The position numbers were made by a program, and so were the translations under genes. This document shows, piece after piece, positions 30,403-42,371 of a stretch of 64,000 nt of DNA. The first letter of the stretch is position 1. Each line of letters starts with the position of its first letter. Source of the stretch: Pseudomonas sp. ML96 (lineage in GTDB: Bacteria > Pseudomonadota > Gammaproteobacteria > Pseudomonadales > Pseudomonadaceae); assembly GCF_000761545.1 (NCBI RefSeq), contig NZ_JPMY01000012.1, positions 62,001 to 126,000 of the forward strand, in the 5' to 3' direction. The notes beneath the pieces were generated by a model. It searched no databases. It had not been told where the DNA came from and was given only the letters and a program-made list of their open reading frames with translations.

Positions 30403-31890
30403 TCAGCCTTCGCTGCGCACCCTCTTCACCGCATCCAGCCAACCGGCGTAGAGCTTGCTGCGGTGCGCATCGGCCATACGCGGCGAGAAGCGCTGCTGGC
30501 GGTGCCAGTGCCCGGCGATCTCCTCCAGGTCGCGGTACAGCCCGGCCTGCAGGCCGGCCAGGTAGGCCACGCCGAGCGCCGTGGTCTCGGTCACCACCGG
30601 GCGCTCCACCGGTACGCCGAGCACGTCGGCGAGGAACTGCATGACCCAGTTGTTGACCACCATGCCGCCGTCCACGCGCAGCGCGCTGGGCTCGGCGGCG
30701 CCGTCCTGACGCATGGCTTCGAGCAGGTCGCGGGTCTGGTAGCACACCGACTGCAGGCCGGCGGTGACGATTTCCTTGATTCCGGTATCGCGGGTCAGGC
30801 CGAAGATCGCGCCGCGTGCCTTGGGGTCCCAGTACGGCGCGCCGAGGCCGGTGAAGGCCGGCACCAGATACACACCGCAGGCATCGCCGGTCTGCTCGGC
30901 GAGTATCTCGGTATCGCGGGCATCGCTGATCAGCTTGATGCCGTCGCGCAACCACTGCACGGCAGCGCCGGCGACGAAGATGCTGCCCTCCACCGCATAG
31001 GTGACCTTGCCGTTCAGGCGGTAGCCGACCGTGGTCAGCAGGCGGTTCTGCGACACCACCGGCTTGTCACCGGTGTTCTGGATCATGAAGCAGCCGGTAC
31101 CGTAGGTGCTCTTGACCATGCCGGCGTCGAAGCAGGCCTGGCCGATCAGCGCGGCCTGCTGGTCGCCGGCCATACCCAGCACCGGGATGCCGGCACCAAG
31201 CAACTCGGGCGAGGTGGTACCGAAGTCGGCGGCGCAGTCCAGTACCTCCGGCAGCAGGCTGCGCGGGATGTCAAACAGCGCCAGCAGCTCCTCATCCCAC
31301 TGCTGGCTGTGGATGTTGAACAGCAGGGTGCGCGAGGCGTTGCTGGCATCGGTGCGGTGCGAGCGGCCATCGGTCAGGCGCCACAGCAGGAAGCAGTCGA
31401 CGGTACCGAAGCGCAGCTCGCCGCGTTCGGCGCGCTCGCGGGCGCCGGGCACGCTGTCGAGAATCCAGCGCAGCTTGGTCGCGGAGAAATAGGGGTCGAT
31501 CAGCAGGCCGGTCTTCTCCGCCACTTTGGCCTCGTGGCCCTCGGCCTTGAGCCCTGCGCAGTAGTCGGCGGTGCGGCGGTCCTGCCAGACGATGGCCGGG
31601 TGGATCGGCATGCCGGTAGCAGCGTCCCACACCACGGTGGTTTCGCGCTGGTTGGTGATGCCGATGGCCAGCACTTCTTCAGCCTTCAGCGCCTTGCTGG
31701 CCAGTGCCTCGCGGCAGACCTTAAGGGTGGTCAGCCACAGCTCCTCGGCATCGTGCTCGACCCAGCCATCCTGCGGGAAGTACTGCTTGAACTCCTGCTG
31801 GGCGCTGGCCAGCGGCAGGCCCTGGGCACTGAAGACGATGGCGCGCGAGCTGGTGGTGCCCTGGTCGATGGCAAGCAGGTACTGGGACAT
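30403..31890 (-). CDS. glpK: Glycerol kinase
   Basis: A 495-residue enzyme that phosphorylates glycerol to glycerol-3-phosphate. The ATP-binding start is [17 protein letters not shown], the FGGY family signatures are in [10 protein letters not shown] and [20 protein letters not shown], and glycerol contacts lie in [13 protein letters not shown] and [11 protein letters not shown]. The gene is on the opposite strand to glpR and glpD and follows ybaK; no glycerol facilitator gene (glpF) is present on either side. Confidence 0.97.
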   Translation of the reverse strand: MSQYLLAIDQGTTSSRAIVFSAQGLPLASAQQEFKQYFPQDGWVEHDAEELWLTTLKVCREALASKALKAEEVLAIGITNQRETTVVWDAATGMPIHPAIVWQDRRTADYCAGLKAEGHEAKVAEKTGLLIDPYFSATKLRWILDSVPGARERAERGELRFGTVDCFLLWRLTDGRSHRTDASNASRTLLFNIHSQQWDEELLALFDIPRSLLPEVLDCAADFGTTSPELLGAGIPVLGMAGDQQAALIGQACFDAGMVKSTYGTGCFMIQNTGDKPVVSQNRLLTTVGYRLNGKVTYAVEGSIFVAGAAVQWLRDGIKLISDARDTEILAEQTGDACGVYLVPAFTGLGAPYWDPKARGAIFGLTRDTGIKEIVTAGLQSVCYQTRDLLEAMRQDGAAEPSALRVDGGMVVNNWVMQFLADVLGVPVERPVVTETTALGVAYLAGLQAGLYRDLEEIAGHWHRQQRFSPRMADAHRSKLYAGWLDAVKRVRSEG

Positions 31891-31934
31891 GCGTATTCCT
31901 TGTTGTTATGTGGGTGACGCCGGGTGGAGCCTGA

Positions 31935-32405
31935 TCAATCGCGGCCGATGGCGGCGAAGCTGCCCTGGGTGTGCTGCGCCAGTACCTCGGCCGCTAGCTC
32001 CACTTCCAGGCCGCGGCGACCGGCGCTGACGTGGATGGTCGGGTGATTGCGCGCAGACTCGTCGATGAAGGTGCGCAAGCGCTTCTTCTGCCCCAGCGGG
32101 CTGATACCGCCGACCAGGTAGCCGGTGCTGCGCTGGGCCTGCTGCGGATCGGCCATGTCGGCCTTCTTCGCCCCCGCCGCATGGGCCAGGGCCTTGAGGT
32201 CGAGGCTGCCGGCCACCGGCACCACGGCTACCAGCAACTCACCCTTCTCGGTGGCGGCGAGCAGAGTCTTGAACACCCGCGCCGGGTCCAGATTGAGTTT
32301 TTCCGCGGCCTCCAGGCCATAGGACGGCGCCTTGGGGTCGTGGTGATAACTGTGCACCTTGTGCTCGGCCTTGGCCTTTTTCAGCAGATCGATGGCAGGA
32401 GTCAT
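31935..32405 (-). CDS. ybaK: Cys-tRNA(Pro)/Cys-tRNA(Cys) deacylase YbaK
   Basis: A 156-residue editing protein that hydrolyses Cys-tRNA(Pro). The start at 32405 (MTPAIDLLKKAKAEHKVHSY) matches the family. The conserved lysine and Gly-rich segment are in DPARVFKTLLAATEKG, with DLKALAHAAGAKKADMADP and GYLVGGISPLGQKKRLRTFID. It lies 44 bases upstream of glpK in the same direction, so the two may be co-transcribed, which is unusual company for glpK. Confidence 0.93.
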   Translation of the reverse strand: MTPAIDLLKKAKAEHKVHSYHHDPKAPSYGLEAAEKLNLDPARVFKTLLAATEKGELLVAVVPVAGSLDLKALAHAAGAKKADMADPQQAQRSTGYLVGGISPLGQKKRLRTFIDESARNHPTIHVSAGRRGLEVELAAEVLAQHTQGSFAAIGRD

Positions 32406-32554
32406 GTTCGAATGTGAAAATCTTCCGACAGAATTCGCGTACCTTAGCGGAAAAAACCGCCGCAGGCAGTTATTAACGTCGCACTGCCATGACCAGCCAT
32501 GAACAGCGCAGCGGCACACCGTTATAATCCGCCGGCCAATAAAAAGGACAGCCG

Positions 32555-33313
32555 ATGAGCCTCCCGCCCCGCCAGCAGAGCATTCTCGAACGCACCCGCG
32601 AGCGCGGCTACGTCAGCATCGACGAGCTGGCCCAGGCCTTCGCCGTCACCCCGCAGACCATTCGCCGCGACATCAACCAGCTGGCCGAACAGGGCCTGCT
32701 GCGGCGCACCCACGGCGGCGCGGCGAGCGAAGCCTCGAGCATCCAGAACACCGCCTACGCCATGCGCGCCGGGCAGATGCGCGACGAGAAGCAGCGCATC
32801 GCCGAAGCCATCGCCGCCGCCATTCCCGACCACGCCTCGCTGTTCATCGGCATCGGCACCAGCACCGAGGCCATCGCCCGCGCCCTGCTCGGCCACAAGC
32901 ACCTCAAGGTGATCACCAACAACCTGCACGTAGCGGCGACCCTGGCCGACAAGGCCGACTTCGAAGTACTGGTCGCCGGCGGTAGCGTGCGCAGCGATGG
33001 CGGCGTGGTAGGCCAGGCGGCGGTGGACTTCATTCAGCAGTTCCGCGTCGACTTCGCCGTGATGGGCATCAGCGGCATCGACGAGGACGGCAGCCTGCTC
33101 GACTTCGACTATCAGGAAGTGCGGGTGTCCCAGGCGATCATCGACAACGCCCGCCAGGTGCTGCTGGCCGCCGACTCCAGCAAGTTCGGGCGTAACGCCG
33201 TGGTGCGCCTGGGCTCTATCGCCCTGGTCGACCAGCTATACACCGACGCCCCACCCGCCCCCGCCATCGTGCGCCTGCTGGCCGAGCAGAAGATCCAGCT
33301 GCATATCGTTTAA
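32555..33313 (+). CDS. glpR: Glycerol-3-phosphate regulon repressor, DeoR family
   Basis: A 252-residue DeoR-family repressor. Residues 6-60 contain the helix-turn-helix ([20 protein letters not shown], then [20 protein letters not shown], with RRTHGGA). Residues 75-252 form the sugar-phosphate-sensing domain ([36 protein letters not shown]). It represses glycerol genes until glycerol-3-phosphate binds. glpD follows in the same direction, with a GlpR operator between them. Confidence 0.95.
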   Translation: MSLPPRQQSILERTRERGYVSIDELAQAFAVTPQTIRRDINQLAEQGLLRRTHGGAASEASSIQNTAYAMRAGQMRDEKQRIAEAIAAAIPDHASLFIGIGTSTEAIARALLGHKHLKVITNNLHVAATLADKADFEVLVAGGSVRSDGGVVGQAAVDFIQQFRVDFAVMGISGIDEDGSLLDFDYQEVRVSQAIIDNARQVLLAADSSKFGRNAVVRLGSIALVDQLYTDAPPAPAIVRLLAEQKIQLHIV

Positions 33314-33386
33314 CAGCCGACAACACCTTCCCCCACGATGACCGGCCGGTACCAAGGCTGGCGTCGGCACGCTCACTCGGCTAGCA

Positions 33387-33406
33387 TATTTTCGAAATCG
33401 AACATT
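33387..33406. promoter_or_regulatory. GlpR operator upstream of glpD
   Basis: TATTTTCGAAATCGAACATT fits the GlpR operator pattern (W-AT-KY-TCG-N4-CGAA-M-AT-W) at every defined position. It sits 35 bases upstream of the glpD start, so glpD should be repressed by the product of the gene next door. A weaker relative (ATGTTCGAATGTGAAAAT) occurs at 32403-32420, at the start of ybaK. Confidence 0.75.
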
Positions 33407-33440
33407 AAAAGTTCACATTACAACTTATGGTGCCCTTGCC

Positions 33441-34973
33441 ATGCCGCTCAGCCAGACGCCTCCCATCGCCGAAATCTACGACCTGGCCGTGGTCGGTGGC
33501 GGCATCAATGGCGCCGGCATCGCCGCCGATGCGGCCGGGCGCGGGCTCTCGGTGTTCCTCTGCGAACGCGACGACCTGGCTCAGCACACCTCCTCGGCCA
33601 GCAGCAAACTGATCCACGGCGGCCTGCGCTACCTCGAACACTACGAGTTCCGCCTGGTCCGCGAGGCCCTGGCCGAGCGCGAAGTGCTGCTGGCCAAGGC
33701 GCCACACATCGTCAAACCGCTGCGCTTCGTCCTGCCGCACCGCCCGCACCTGCGCCCGGCCTGGATGATCCGTGCCGGCATGTTCCTCTACGACCACCTG
33801 GGCAAGCGCGAGAAGCTGCCGGCCTCGCGCGGCCTGCGCTTCGGAGCCGGCAGCCCGCTCAAGGCGGAGATGACCCGCGGCTTCGAATATTCCGACTGCT
33901 GGGTGGATGACGCCCGCCTGGTGGTGCTCAACGCCATGGCCGCCCGCGAGCGCCGCGCCCATGTGCACACCCGCACCCGCTGCGTCAGCGCGCGGCGCAG
34001 CAAGGGCCTGTGGCACCTGCATCTGGAGCGCGCCGATGGCAGCCTGTTCTCGATCCGCGCCCGCGCCCTGGTCAATGCCGCCGGGCCCTGGGTCGCGCGC
34101 TTCCTGCAGGACGACCTCAAACAGAAGCCCACCTACGGCATTCGACTGATCCAGGGCAGCCACATCGTGGTGCCGCGCCTGCACGATGGCGAGCACGCCT
34201 ACATCCTGCAGAACGAGGACCAGCGCATCGTCTTCGTCATCCCCTGGCTGGAGCGCTTCAGCCTGATCGGCACCACCGACCGCGAATACCAGGGCGACCC
34301 GGCCAAGGTGCAGATCAGCGAGGAAGAAACCGACTACCTGCTCAAGGTGGTCAATGCCCACTTCAAACAGCAGCTATCGCGCAGCGACATCCTGCACACC
34401 TACTCCGGCGTGCGCCCGCTGTGCGACGACGAGTCCGACCAGCCTTCGGCCGTCACCCGCGACTACACCCTGGCGCTGGCCGGCGCGCCGGGCGAGGCTC
34501 CACTGCTGTCGGTGTTCGGCGGCAAGCTGACCACCTACCGCAAACTGGCAGAGGCAGCCATGGAGCTGCTCGCGCCGACCTTCAGCCACCTGTGCCCGGC
34601 CTGGACCGCCAAGGCGCCGCTGCCCGGCGGCGAGAGCATGGACAGCCGCGAGGCCCTGGCCGACAAGCTGATCGCCCGCTTCGGCTGGCTCGACCGCGAA
34701 CTGGCCCTGCGCTGGGCCGGCACCTACGGCAGCCGCACCTGGCGTCTGCTCGATGGCGTGCAGCGGCAGAGCGAACTGGGCGAGCACCTGGGCGCCGGCC
34801 TGTACACCCGCGAAGTGGATTACCTGCGCCGCGAGGAATGGGCGGTAGAAGTCGAGGACATCCTCTGGCGCCGCACCAAGCTCGGCCTGTTCATGACGCC
34901 CGGCCAACAGGCCAGGCTGCGCGACTACCTGCTCGCCTGCCGTCAGCCGCCGGTCAGCGCTCCGGTCGCCTGA
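33441..34973 (+). CDS. glpD: Aerobic glycerol-3-phosphate dehydrogenase
   Basis: A 510-residue FAD enzyme of the inner membrane surface that oxidises glycerol-3-phosphate to dihydroxyacetone phosphate and passes electrons to quinone. The FAD-binding start is YDLAVVGGGINGAGIAADAAGRGLSV, followed by the family's SSKLIHGGLRYLEHYEF and the middle FSLIGTTDREYQGDP. The C-terminal domain carries TYRKLAEAAMELL and RREEWAVEVEDILWRRTKLGL. It lies downstream of glpR with a GlpR operator in front. Confidence 0.97.
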   Translation: MPLSQTPPIAEIYDLAVVGGGINGAGIAADAAGRGLSVFLCERDDLAQHTSSASSKLIHGGLRYLEHYEFRLVREALAEREVLLAKAPHIVKPLRFVLPHRPHLRPAWMIRAGMFLYDHLGKREKLPASRGLRFGAGSPLKAEMTRGFEYSDCWVDDARLVVLNAMAARERRAHVHTRTRCVSARRSKGLWHLHLERADGSLFSIRARALVNAAGPWVARFLQDDLKQKPTYGIRLIQGSHIVVPRLHDGEHAYILQNEDQRIVFVIPWLERFSLIGTTDREYQGDPAKVQISEEETDYLLKVVNAHFKQQLSRSDILHTYSGVRPLCDDESDQPSAVTRDYTLALAGAPGEAPLLSVFGGKLTTYRKLAEAAMELLAPTFSHLCPAWTAKAPLPGGESMDSREALADKLIARFGWLDRELALRWAGTYGSRTWRLLDGVQRQSELGEHLGAGLYTREVDYLRREEWAVEVEDILWRRTKLGLFMTPGQQARLRDYLLACRQPPVSAPVA

Positions 34974-36005
34974 TCACAGCGGCGACTGCAGCGTGTCACC
35001 CGCCAGGCGCTGGGCCAGCTGTGCATCATCCATGCGATGGGCGCGCAGGTGCGGCAGCACGGCAGCCAGCAGCGGCTCCTTGAATGCCGGCTGGAAACGA
35101 TGGGCCAGCCCGGAAATCAGCTTCAACTCGCTACCCTTTATATGCGCAGCCACGTGCACGCCATGCATCACCGGCAGCAACGGGTCGGCGGTGCCGTGTA
35201 CCACCAGGGTCGGCACATGCAGGCGCTCGAGCAGCGCCACGCGGCTCGGCTCGGCGAGGATCGCCAGGATCTGCCGCTGCACGCCCTGCGGGTTGAAGGC
35301 GCGGTCATAGCTGCGCGCAGCCTCGCCCAGCAGTTGCTGGCGATCCACCGCCTGAGTCGGACTACCAAGTGCGGCCAGCAGATCGGCCTGCTGTTCGAGA
35401 GCCGCGGCGCGGTCGGGCGCCTCGCGCCGTGCCAGCAGTTGCAGCAGGTGCGCATCGGGCGCCGGCAGGCCCGGCGCACTGGTGCTGGTCATCAGCAGGG
35501 TCAGGCTCTCCACGCGCTGCGGCGCCAGGTCGGCCATGTGCTGAGCGATCATCCCACCCATGCTCGCGCCGAGCACGTGAAAGCGCTGCACACCCAGCGC
35601 ATCCATCAGGCCCAGGGCGTCGCCGGCCATGTCACGCAGCGAATAGGGGGCGTTGGCGCCCAGACCCAATTGGTAGCGCAGCGCCTCGTAGCTCAGGTTC
35701 GCCTCCGGCGCCTCGCCGTTCCAGGCAGACAGGCCGACATCGCGGTTGTCGAAACGGATCACTCGGAAACCCTGCTGGCACAGGCTTGCCACCACCTCGT
35801 CCGGCCAGTGGATCAGCTGACCGCCAAGGCCCATCACCAGCAGCAGCGCAGGATCGCTGGGGTTGCCGATGCTCTGGTAGGCCAGGCGCACGGCGCCAAC
35901 GTCCGCCGTGGCGGTCGGCACCTGCACCTCGCATCGGTTCGCCGCATAGGACGGCAGGCCGCACAATAGCGCGGCGAGGAAGAGTAGAACTCGCATCGAC
36001 AACAT
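34974..36005 (-). CDS. Exported alpha/beta hydrolase
   Basis: A 343-residue protein with an N-terminal signal peptide (VLLFLAALLCGLPSYAANRC; a start at 35996 is equally possible). The alpha/beta hydrolase fold is clear: oxyanion region LLLVMGLGGQLIHWP, nucleophile elbow VLGASMGGMIAQHMA (Ser in GASMGG), acid in VVHGTADPLLPV and His in SGLAHRFQPAF. Substrate unknown; enzymes of this kind act as esterases or lactonases. It begins right at the end of glpD and converges with it. Confidence 0.85.
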   Translation of the reverse strand: MLSMRVLLFLAALLCGLPSYAANRCEVQVPTATADVGAVRLAYQSIGNPSDPALLLVMGLGGQLIHWPDEVVASLCQQGFRVIRFDNRDVGLSAWNGEAPEANLSYEALRYQLGLGANAPYSLRDMAGDALGLMDALGVQRFHVLGASMGGMIAQHMADLAPQRVESLTLLMTSTSAPGLPAPDAHLLQLLARREAPDRAAALEQQADLLAALGSPTQAVDRQQLLGEAARSYDRAFNPQGVQRQILAILAEPSRVALLERLHVPTLVVHGTADPLLPVMHGVHVAAHIKGSELKLISGLAHRFQPAFKEPLLAAVLPHLRAHRMDDAQLAQRLAGDTLQSPL

Positions 36006-36108
36006 CCGGAACGCAGAACCCCAGTGAAACGCGAGTCTGCGGATGTTCGTTCGAGAGCGCTGCCACAGTTCAGTGACAATTTGATGAATGGCGCCGAACG
36101 GTAGTGAC

Positions 36109-37719
36109 TCAGCGCTTATATAGCTGCCGACGCGGCCACATCAGGCTGAAACGTGCGCCACCCAGATAGGTGCCACGGCCGACATAGGCGCGCCCACCGT
36201 GCCAGTAGACGATGCGCCGCACGATGGACAGGCCCAGACCGTGGCCACCGGAGGCGCGGGTGCGGCTGTCGTCCAGGCGCAGGAACGGGGTGAACACCCG
36301 TTCCCAGGCCTCCTCCGGTACGCCGGGACCATCGTCCTCGATATCGATCCAGCAGCGCTCGGCGTCGATCCGGTAGCTCAGCCGCACTCGTGACTCGGCG
36401 TGGCGCATGGCGTTGCTCACCAGGTTCTGCAGGGCGCGGTGCAGGTAGCGCGGCTCGGCGTCGACCATGGCCGTGTCGTCCGGGCCGTCCTGGCAAGTGC
36501 CGCGGTCGACCTTGATATGCGCACGCAGCGGCGCCAGCTCGCCGATCACCTGATCGATCAGCGCGCCCAGGTCGACGCGCTGGAAGTTCAGCTCCGGCGA
36601 GCCCTGCTCCAGACGGGCGTAGACCAGCATCTCGTCAACCAGCTTGTCGAGGTCCTGGATGTCGCCGTCCATGCCCTCGAGGTACTTGTGCCGGGCCTGG
36701 TCGGTCTCGGCGTCGGCGATCATCTCCAGGCCGAAACGCAGGCGCGCCACCGGCGTGCGCAGCTCGTGGGACACCGCGCGGACCATCTCGCGCTGCACGC
36801 TGACCAGGCGCTGCAGCTGCTCGGCCATGGCGTTGAAGGTGGCGGCCAGGCGCCCCACCGAGTCGGCGCCCTGAGACGGCGCACGAGCATCCAGGCGGCC
36901 GCTGGCCAGCTGTCCGGCGGCGCTTTCCAGGCCCTGCAGGCGCAACTCCAGGCGGCGCACCAATAGATAGAGGATCAAGCCGGTCAGGCTCAGGCCGAGC
37001 ACGCCGATCAGCACCAGTAGCTCGGTGGGGTACGGATTCATCTGGTAGATCGGGCCGACTTCCAGCACCCAGGGCGTGCCGACCATGCCGGCGATCACGC
37101 GGATCGCATCGCCGCCCTTACCCAACGCCAGCACCGTATCGCCCTCATCCACCCGGCGCTGCTGGTCCTCGTCCAGGTCGACCTTCTCCAGGGTGACCAG
37201 GCGCAGGTCGAAGCCGAACTGTTTCTCTTCCTTCAACGCTGCCAGGCGCTTGGGCTGCTCGACGATGGGATAGCGCACCAGCTCGTCCATCAGCAGATAG
37301 ACGGTGGCGCGCGCCAGCTGCTCGCTGACCTGCTCGATCTCGGCGGTCAGCACCAGTTGCTGCTGGGCGCTGACCAGGGCGAATACCCGCGCCTCGTGCG
37401 GCCCGGCCTGTTCGACCAGCACCTGGCCATTGAGCAGGCGCCCGCGGGTGCGGCCATCCAGCGGTGCGTCGGCCAGCGCCTGCAGCTCCAGTGGCACGCC
37501 GAGCAGGCGCGTCCAGGTGATCAACGCGCGGCGGCGGTCGACATCGTTCATCGGCTGCAGGCTGTCCGCCATCAGGCGGAAGGTGCCGCGCGCCAGCTGC
37601 TCGCGGTATTGGTCGCTGCGCACCTCGTTGGTCAGCTGCAGGGCGCCGACGCCAAGCAGCGCTACCAGCACCAGGGCGGCGATGATGCCGCCATAGATGC
37701 GCAGGAAAATACTGTTCAT
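36109..37719 (-). CDS. Sensor histidine kinase, RstB-like
   Basis: A 536-residue membrane kinase. Transmembrane segments are at about residues 8-28 (IYGGIIAALVLVALLGVGAL) and 233-255 (LLVLIGVLGLSLTGLILYLL), with a periplasmic sensor of about 200 residues between them. A HAMP domain follows, then the phosphoacceptor in REMVRAVSHELRTPVARLRF, the N box NLVSNAMRHA, and the ATP-binding DDGPGVPEEAW and GGHGLGLSIVRRI. It overlaps the regulator gene by 3 bases (ATGA), forming one operon read away from nrdA. It resembles RstB of the RstA/RstB pair; the signal is unknown. Confidence 0.9.
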   Translation of the reverse strand: MNSIFLRIYGGIIAALVLVALLGVGALQLTNEVRSDQYREQLARGTFRLMADSLQPMNDVDRRRALITWTRLLGVPLELQALADAPLDGRTRGRLLNGQVLVEQAGPHEARVFALVSAQQQLVLTAEIEQVSEQLARATVYLLMDELVRYPIVEQPKRLAALKEEKQFGFDLRLVTLEKVDLDEDQQRRVDEGDTVLALGKGGDAIRVIAGMVGTPWVLEVGPIYQMNPYPTELLVLIGVLGLSLTGLILYLLVRRLELRLQGLESAAGQLASGRLDARAPSQGADSVGRLAATFNAMAEQLQRLVSVQREMVRAVSHELRTPVARLRFGLEMIADAETDQARHKYLEGMDGDIQDLDKLVDEMLVYARLEQGSPELNFQRVDLGALIDQVIGELAPLRAHIKVDRGTCQDGPDDTAMVDAEPRYLHRALQNLVSNAMRHAESRVRLSYRIDAERCWIDIEDDGPGVPEEAWERVFTPFLRLDDSRTRASGGHGLGLSIVRRIVYWHGGRAYVGRGTYLGGARFSLMWPRRQLYKR

Positions 37720-38435
37720 TGCAGCGCGCTGGCGGCCTCGGCAACGAACAGGTAGCCCTTGCTGCGCACGGTCTTGATCAGGCGCGGGTGCATGGGATCA
37801 TCGCCAATCTTCGGGCGGATGCGCGAGATGCGTACGTCGATGGAGCGGTCCTGACCATCGTACTCGATGCCACGCAGGGCGGTGAAGATTTCCTCGCGGG
37901 AGAGGATGCGCCCGGCATTGGAGGCCAGCAGCCAGAGCAGGTCGAATTCGGCGCTGGTCAGCTCGATGCCTTCGCCACGCAGCCAGGACTCGCGCATGGC
38001 GTTGTCGATCACCAGCGGGCCGAACTCCAGGCGGCGCTGGTTCTCGGCCGGAGCATCGACGCCCTCGCTGCGCCGTAACAGGGCACGGATGCGCGCCAAC
38101 AGCACACGCGGGCGCACCGGCTTGCACACATAGTCGTCGGCGCCCATCTCCAGGCCGAGCACCTCGTCCATGTCGTCGGTGCGCGCGGTGAGCATCAGGA
38201 TCGGCCCGGCGAACTGGCCGCGCACCTTGCGGCAGATGGACAAACCATCCTCGCCCGGCAGCATCAGGTCGAGCACCACCAGGTCCGGCTGCTCCTGGAG
38301 AATGCGGGCCGCGGCCCGGGCCCCATCGGATTCGATCGACACCTGCAGACCGTTGCTCTGCAGGTACTCCTGGGTCAGCTCCGCCAACCGCTGATCATCC
38401 TCGACGATCAGGATCTGCCAGGCCTCTTGTTCCAC
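37716..38435 (-). CDS. Response regulator, OmpR/RstA-like
   Basis: A 239-residue regulator. I place the start at the GTG at 38435 (read as MEQEAWQILIVEDD), preceded by GGAGAAGAAG; upstream readings run into non-coding sequence. The receiver domain has the acidic pocket in LIVEDDQRL and the phosphoacceptor Asp56 in LVVLDLMLPGEDG, then LTARTDDMDEVLGLEMGADDYVCKP with the conserved Lys. The C-terminal winged helix is ESWLRGEGIELTSAEFDLLWLLASN ... IDVRISRIRPKIGDD. It forms an operon with the kinase and is divergent from nrdA. Confidence 0.93.
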   Translation of the reverse strand: MEQEAWQILIVEDDQRLAELTQEYLQSNGLQVSIESDGARAAARILQEQPDLVVLDLMLPGEDGLSICRKVRGQFAGPILMLTARTDDMDEVLGLEMGADDYVCKPVRPRVLLARIRALLRRSEGVDAPAENQRRLEFGPLVIDNAMRESWLRGEGIELTSAEFDLLWLLASNAGRILSREEIFTALRGIEYDGQDRSIDVRISRIRPKIGDDPMHPRLIKTVRSKGYLFVAEAASALQ

Positions 38436-38659
38436 GACTTCTTCTCCAGCGGAAACGCCATTAGTGGCGGCATTGTAACAACCGAGTGTGGTTAGCACAG
38501 TGCATGCCAAAAACACTAGATATTGTGGTAGCGTGCGCCGCGTCGCCACACCGGCAAATGTCCGAAAAAGCCGTTCGCCGGTAGCGACGAACGGTAGGGG
38601 CCAGAGTTCTCGGGGCCTGCCGCGCGTTATGGCGAAACGACCCACAATTCACCCACAAG

Positions 38660-38753
38660 TTATCCACAGAAAGCCCCCCTGCACTTCCCTTGCAAAGCCC
38701 CCAATAGCGCATTATCTTGTATCCCCATCGCGCCTCACCCCTACATGTAGTGG
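38660..38753 (+). promoter_or_regulatory. nrdA promoter: DnaA box, -35/-10 and paired NrdR-like boxes
   Basis: A perfect DnaA box, TTATCCACA, lies at 38660-38668. TTGCAA (38690-38695) and TATCTT (38713-38718) are separated by 17 bases and form the likely promoter. Two degenerate 16-mers that match the NrdR consensus (ACACWATATATWGWGT) at 11 of 16 positions lie at 38707-38722 and 38738-38753, exactly 31 bases apart, the usual pairing distance. A better single match (14 of 16) is at 38513-38528. DnaA and NrdR are the known regulators of nrdAB in bacteria. Confidence 0.6.
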
Positions 38754-39106
38754 GTAACCCGAGGCCAGGGACACTAAGAAGAAAGAATGCAGAGGGGCTC
38801 GATCCACGCGCTACCGGTAGCATTTCAGCCCAGCCGCCATCGCTTGCGGCTGCAGGCAGCACGGACCGCGCAACCCCTCCCCCTGTATTCACAGAACGAC
38901 CGCGAAGTCGCGTGTCGTGACCACTACAGCTTGTGGTCATGATCAACCGGCTCCGCCTGGATTCAGTTGCCAGGATGGCCCTCGAGTCATCCTGACTGCC
39001 GTAAGTTTTCTCGATGTCTGGCCGGACGCCGGATGTCGTGACGTTTTGCAATGGAATGAACACGCGACACCCAAAGTGTCCAAACCAATTAGAAGTGGAG
39101 AACCTC
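38754..39106 (+). other. Long structured leader of nrdA
   Basis: About 350 bases separate the likely promoter from the nrdA start and contain no plausible gene. Two clear hairpins are visible: TGACCAC/GTGGTCA (38918-38924 with 38933-38939) and CAGGATG/CATCCTG (38971-38977 with 38988-38994). A GGAG precedes the nrdA ATG. Any regulatory role of the leader is an inference; I recognise no known riboswitch. Confidence 0.5.
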
Positions 39107-41989
<2,883 letters not shown>

Positions 41990-42116
41990 GTCGCGGCTCG
42001 CAGAGCGGACCGCGCGTTGTTGCCCGGCAGGACGGCCCCCATCACGTGCACCAGCACGCTCAGGGGCTCCACCCTACCGGGCGCCTAGCGCTGCCTCGCT
42101 CTGCAAACCGCTCGCA

Positions 42117-42187
42117 CCGAGTTGCCGAGGTAAAAAAGCTAAAAGCAACTCGGATCGCTTGTTTCCCCTCTCCCCTCGGGAGAGGGG
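42117..42187. repeat. Two intergenic inverted repeats between nrdA and nrdB (REP-like)
   Basis: CCGAGTTGC (42117-42125) pairs with GCAACTCGG (42145-42153). Just beyond it, CCCCTCTCCC-ctc-GGGAGAGGGG (42165-42187) is a perfect 10-bp hairpin followed by a run of GGTGAGGG. This C/T- and G/A-rich palindrome is of the type dispersed in many Pseudomonas and Xanthomonas genomes. The 382-base gap holds no gene. Confidence 0.7.
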
Positions 42188-42371
42188 CCAGGGGTGAGGG
42201 AAACCAGCCCCAAGAACATCTCCCCTCGCCCGCCTCGCGGGCCTGGGCGCCACCAGTCGGGTGGCACTGTTTGACCCTTGCGTGCAGATCGCAACGGAAC
42301 ATAATCAGAATTACTGGACATTCATACAGGCCGCACAGAAACCCGGCCCGATGACCAAGCAGGAGACCACC

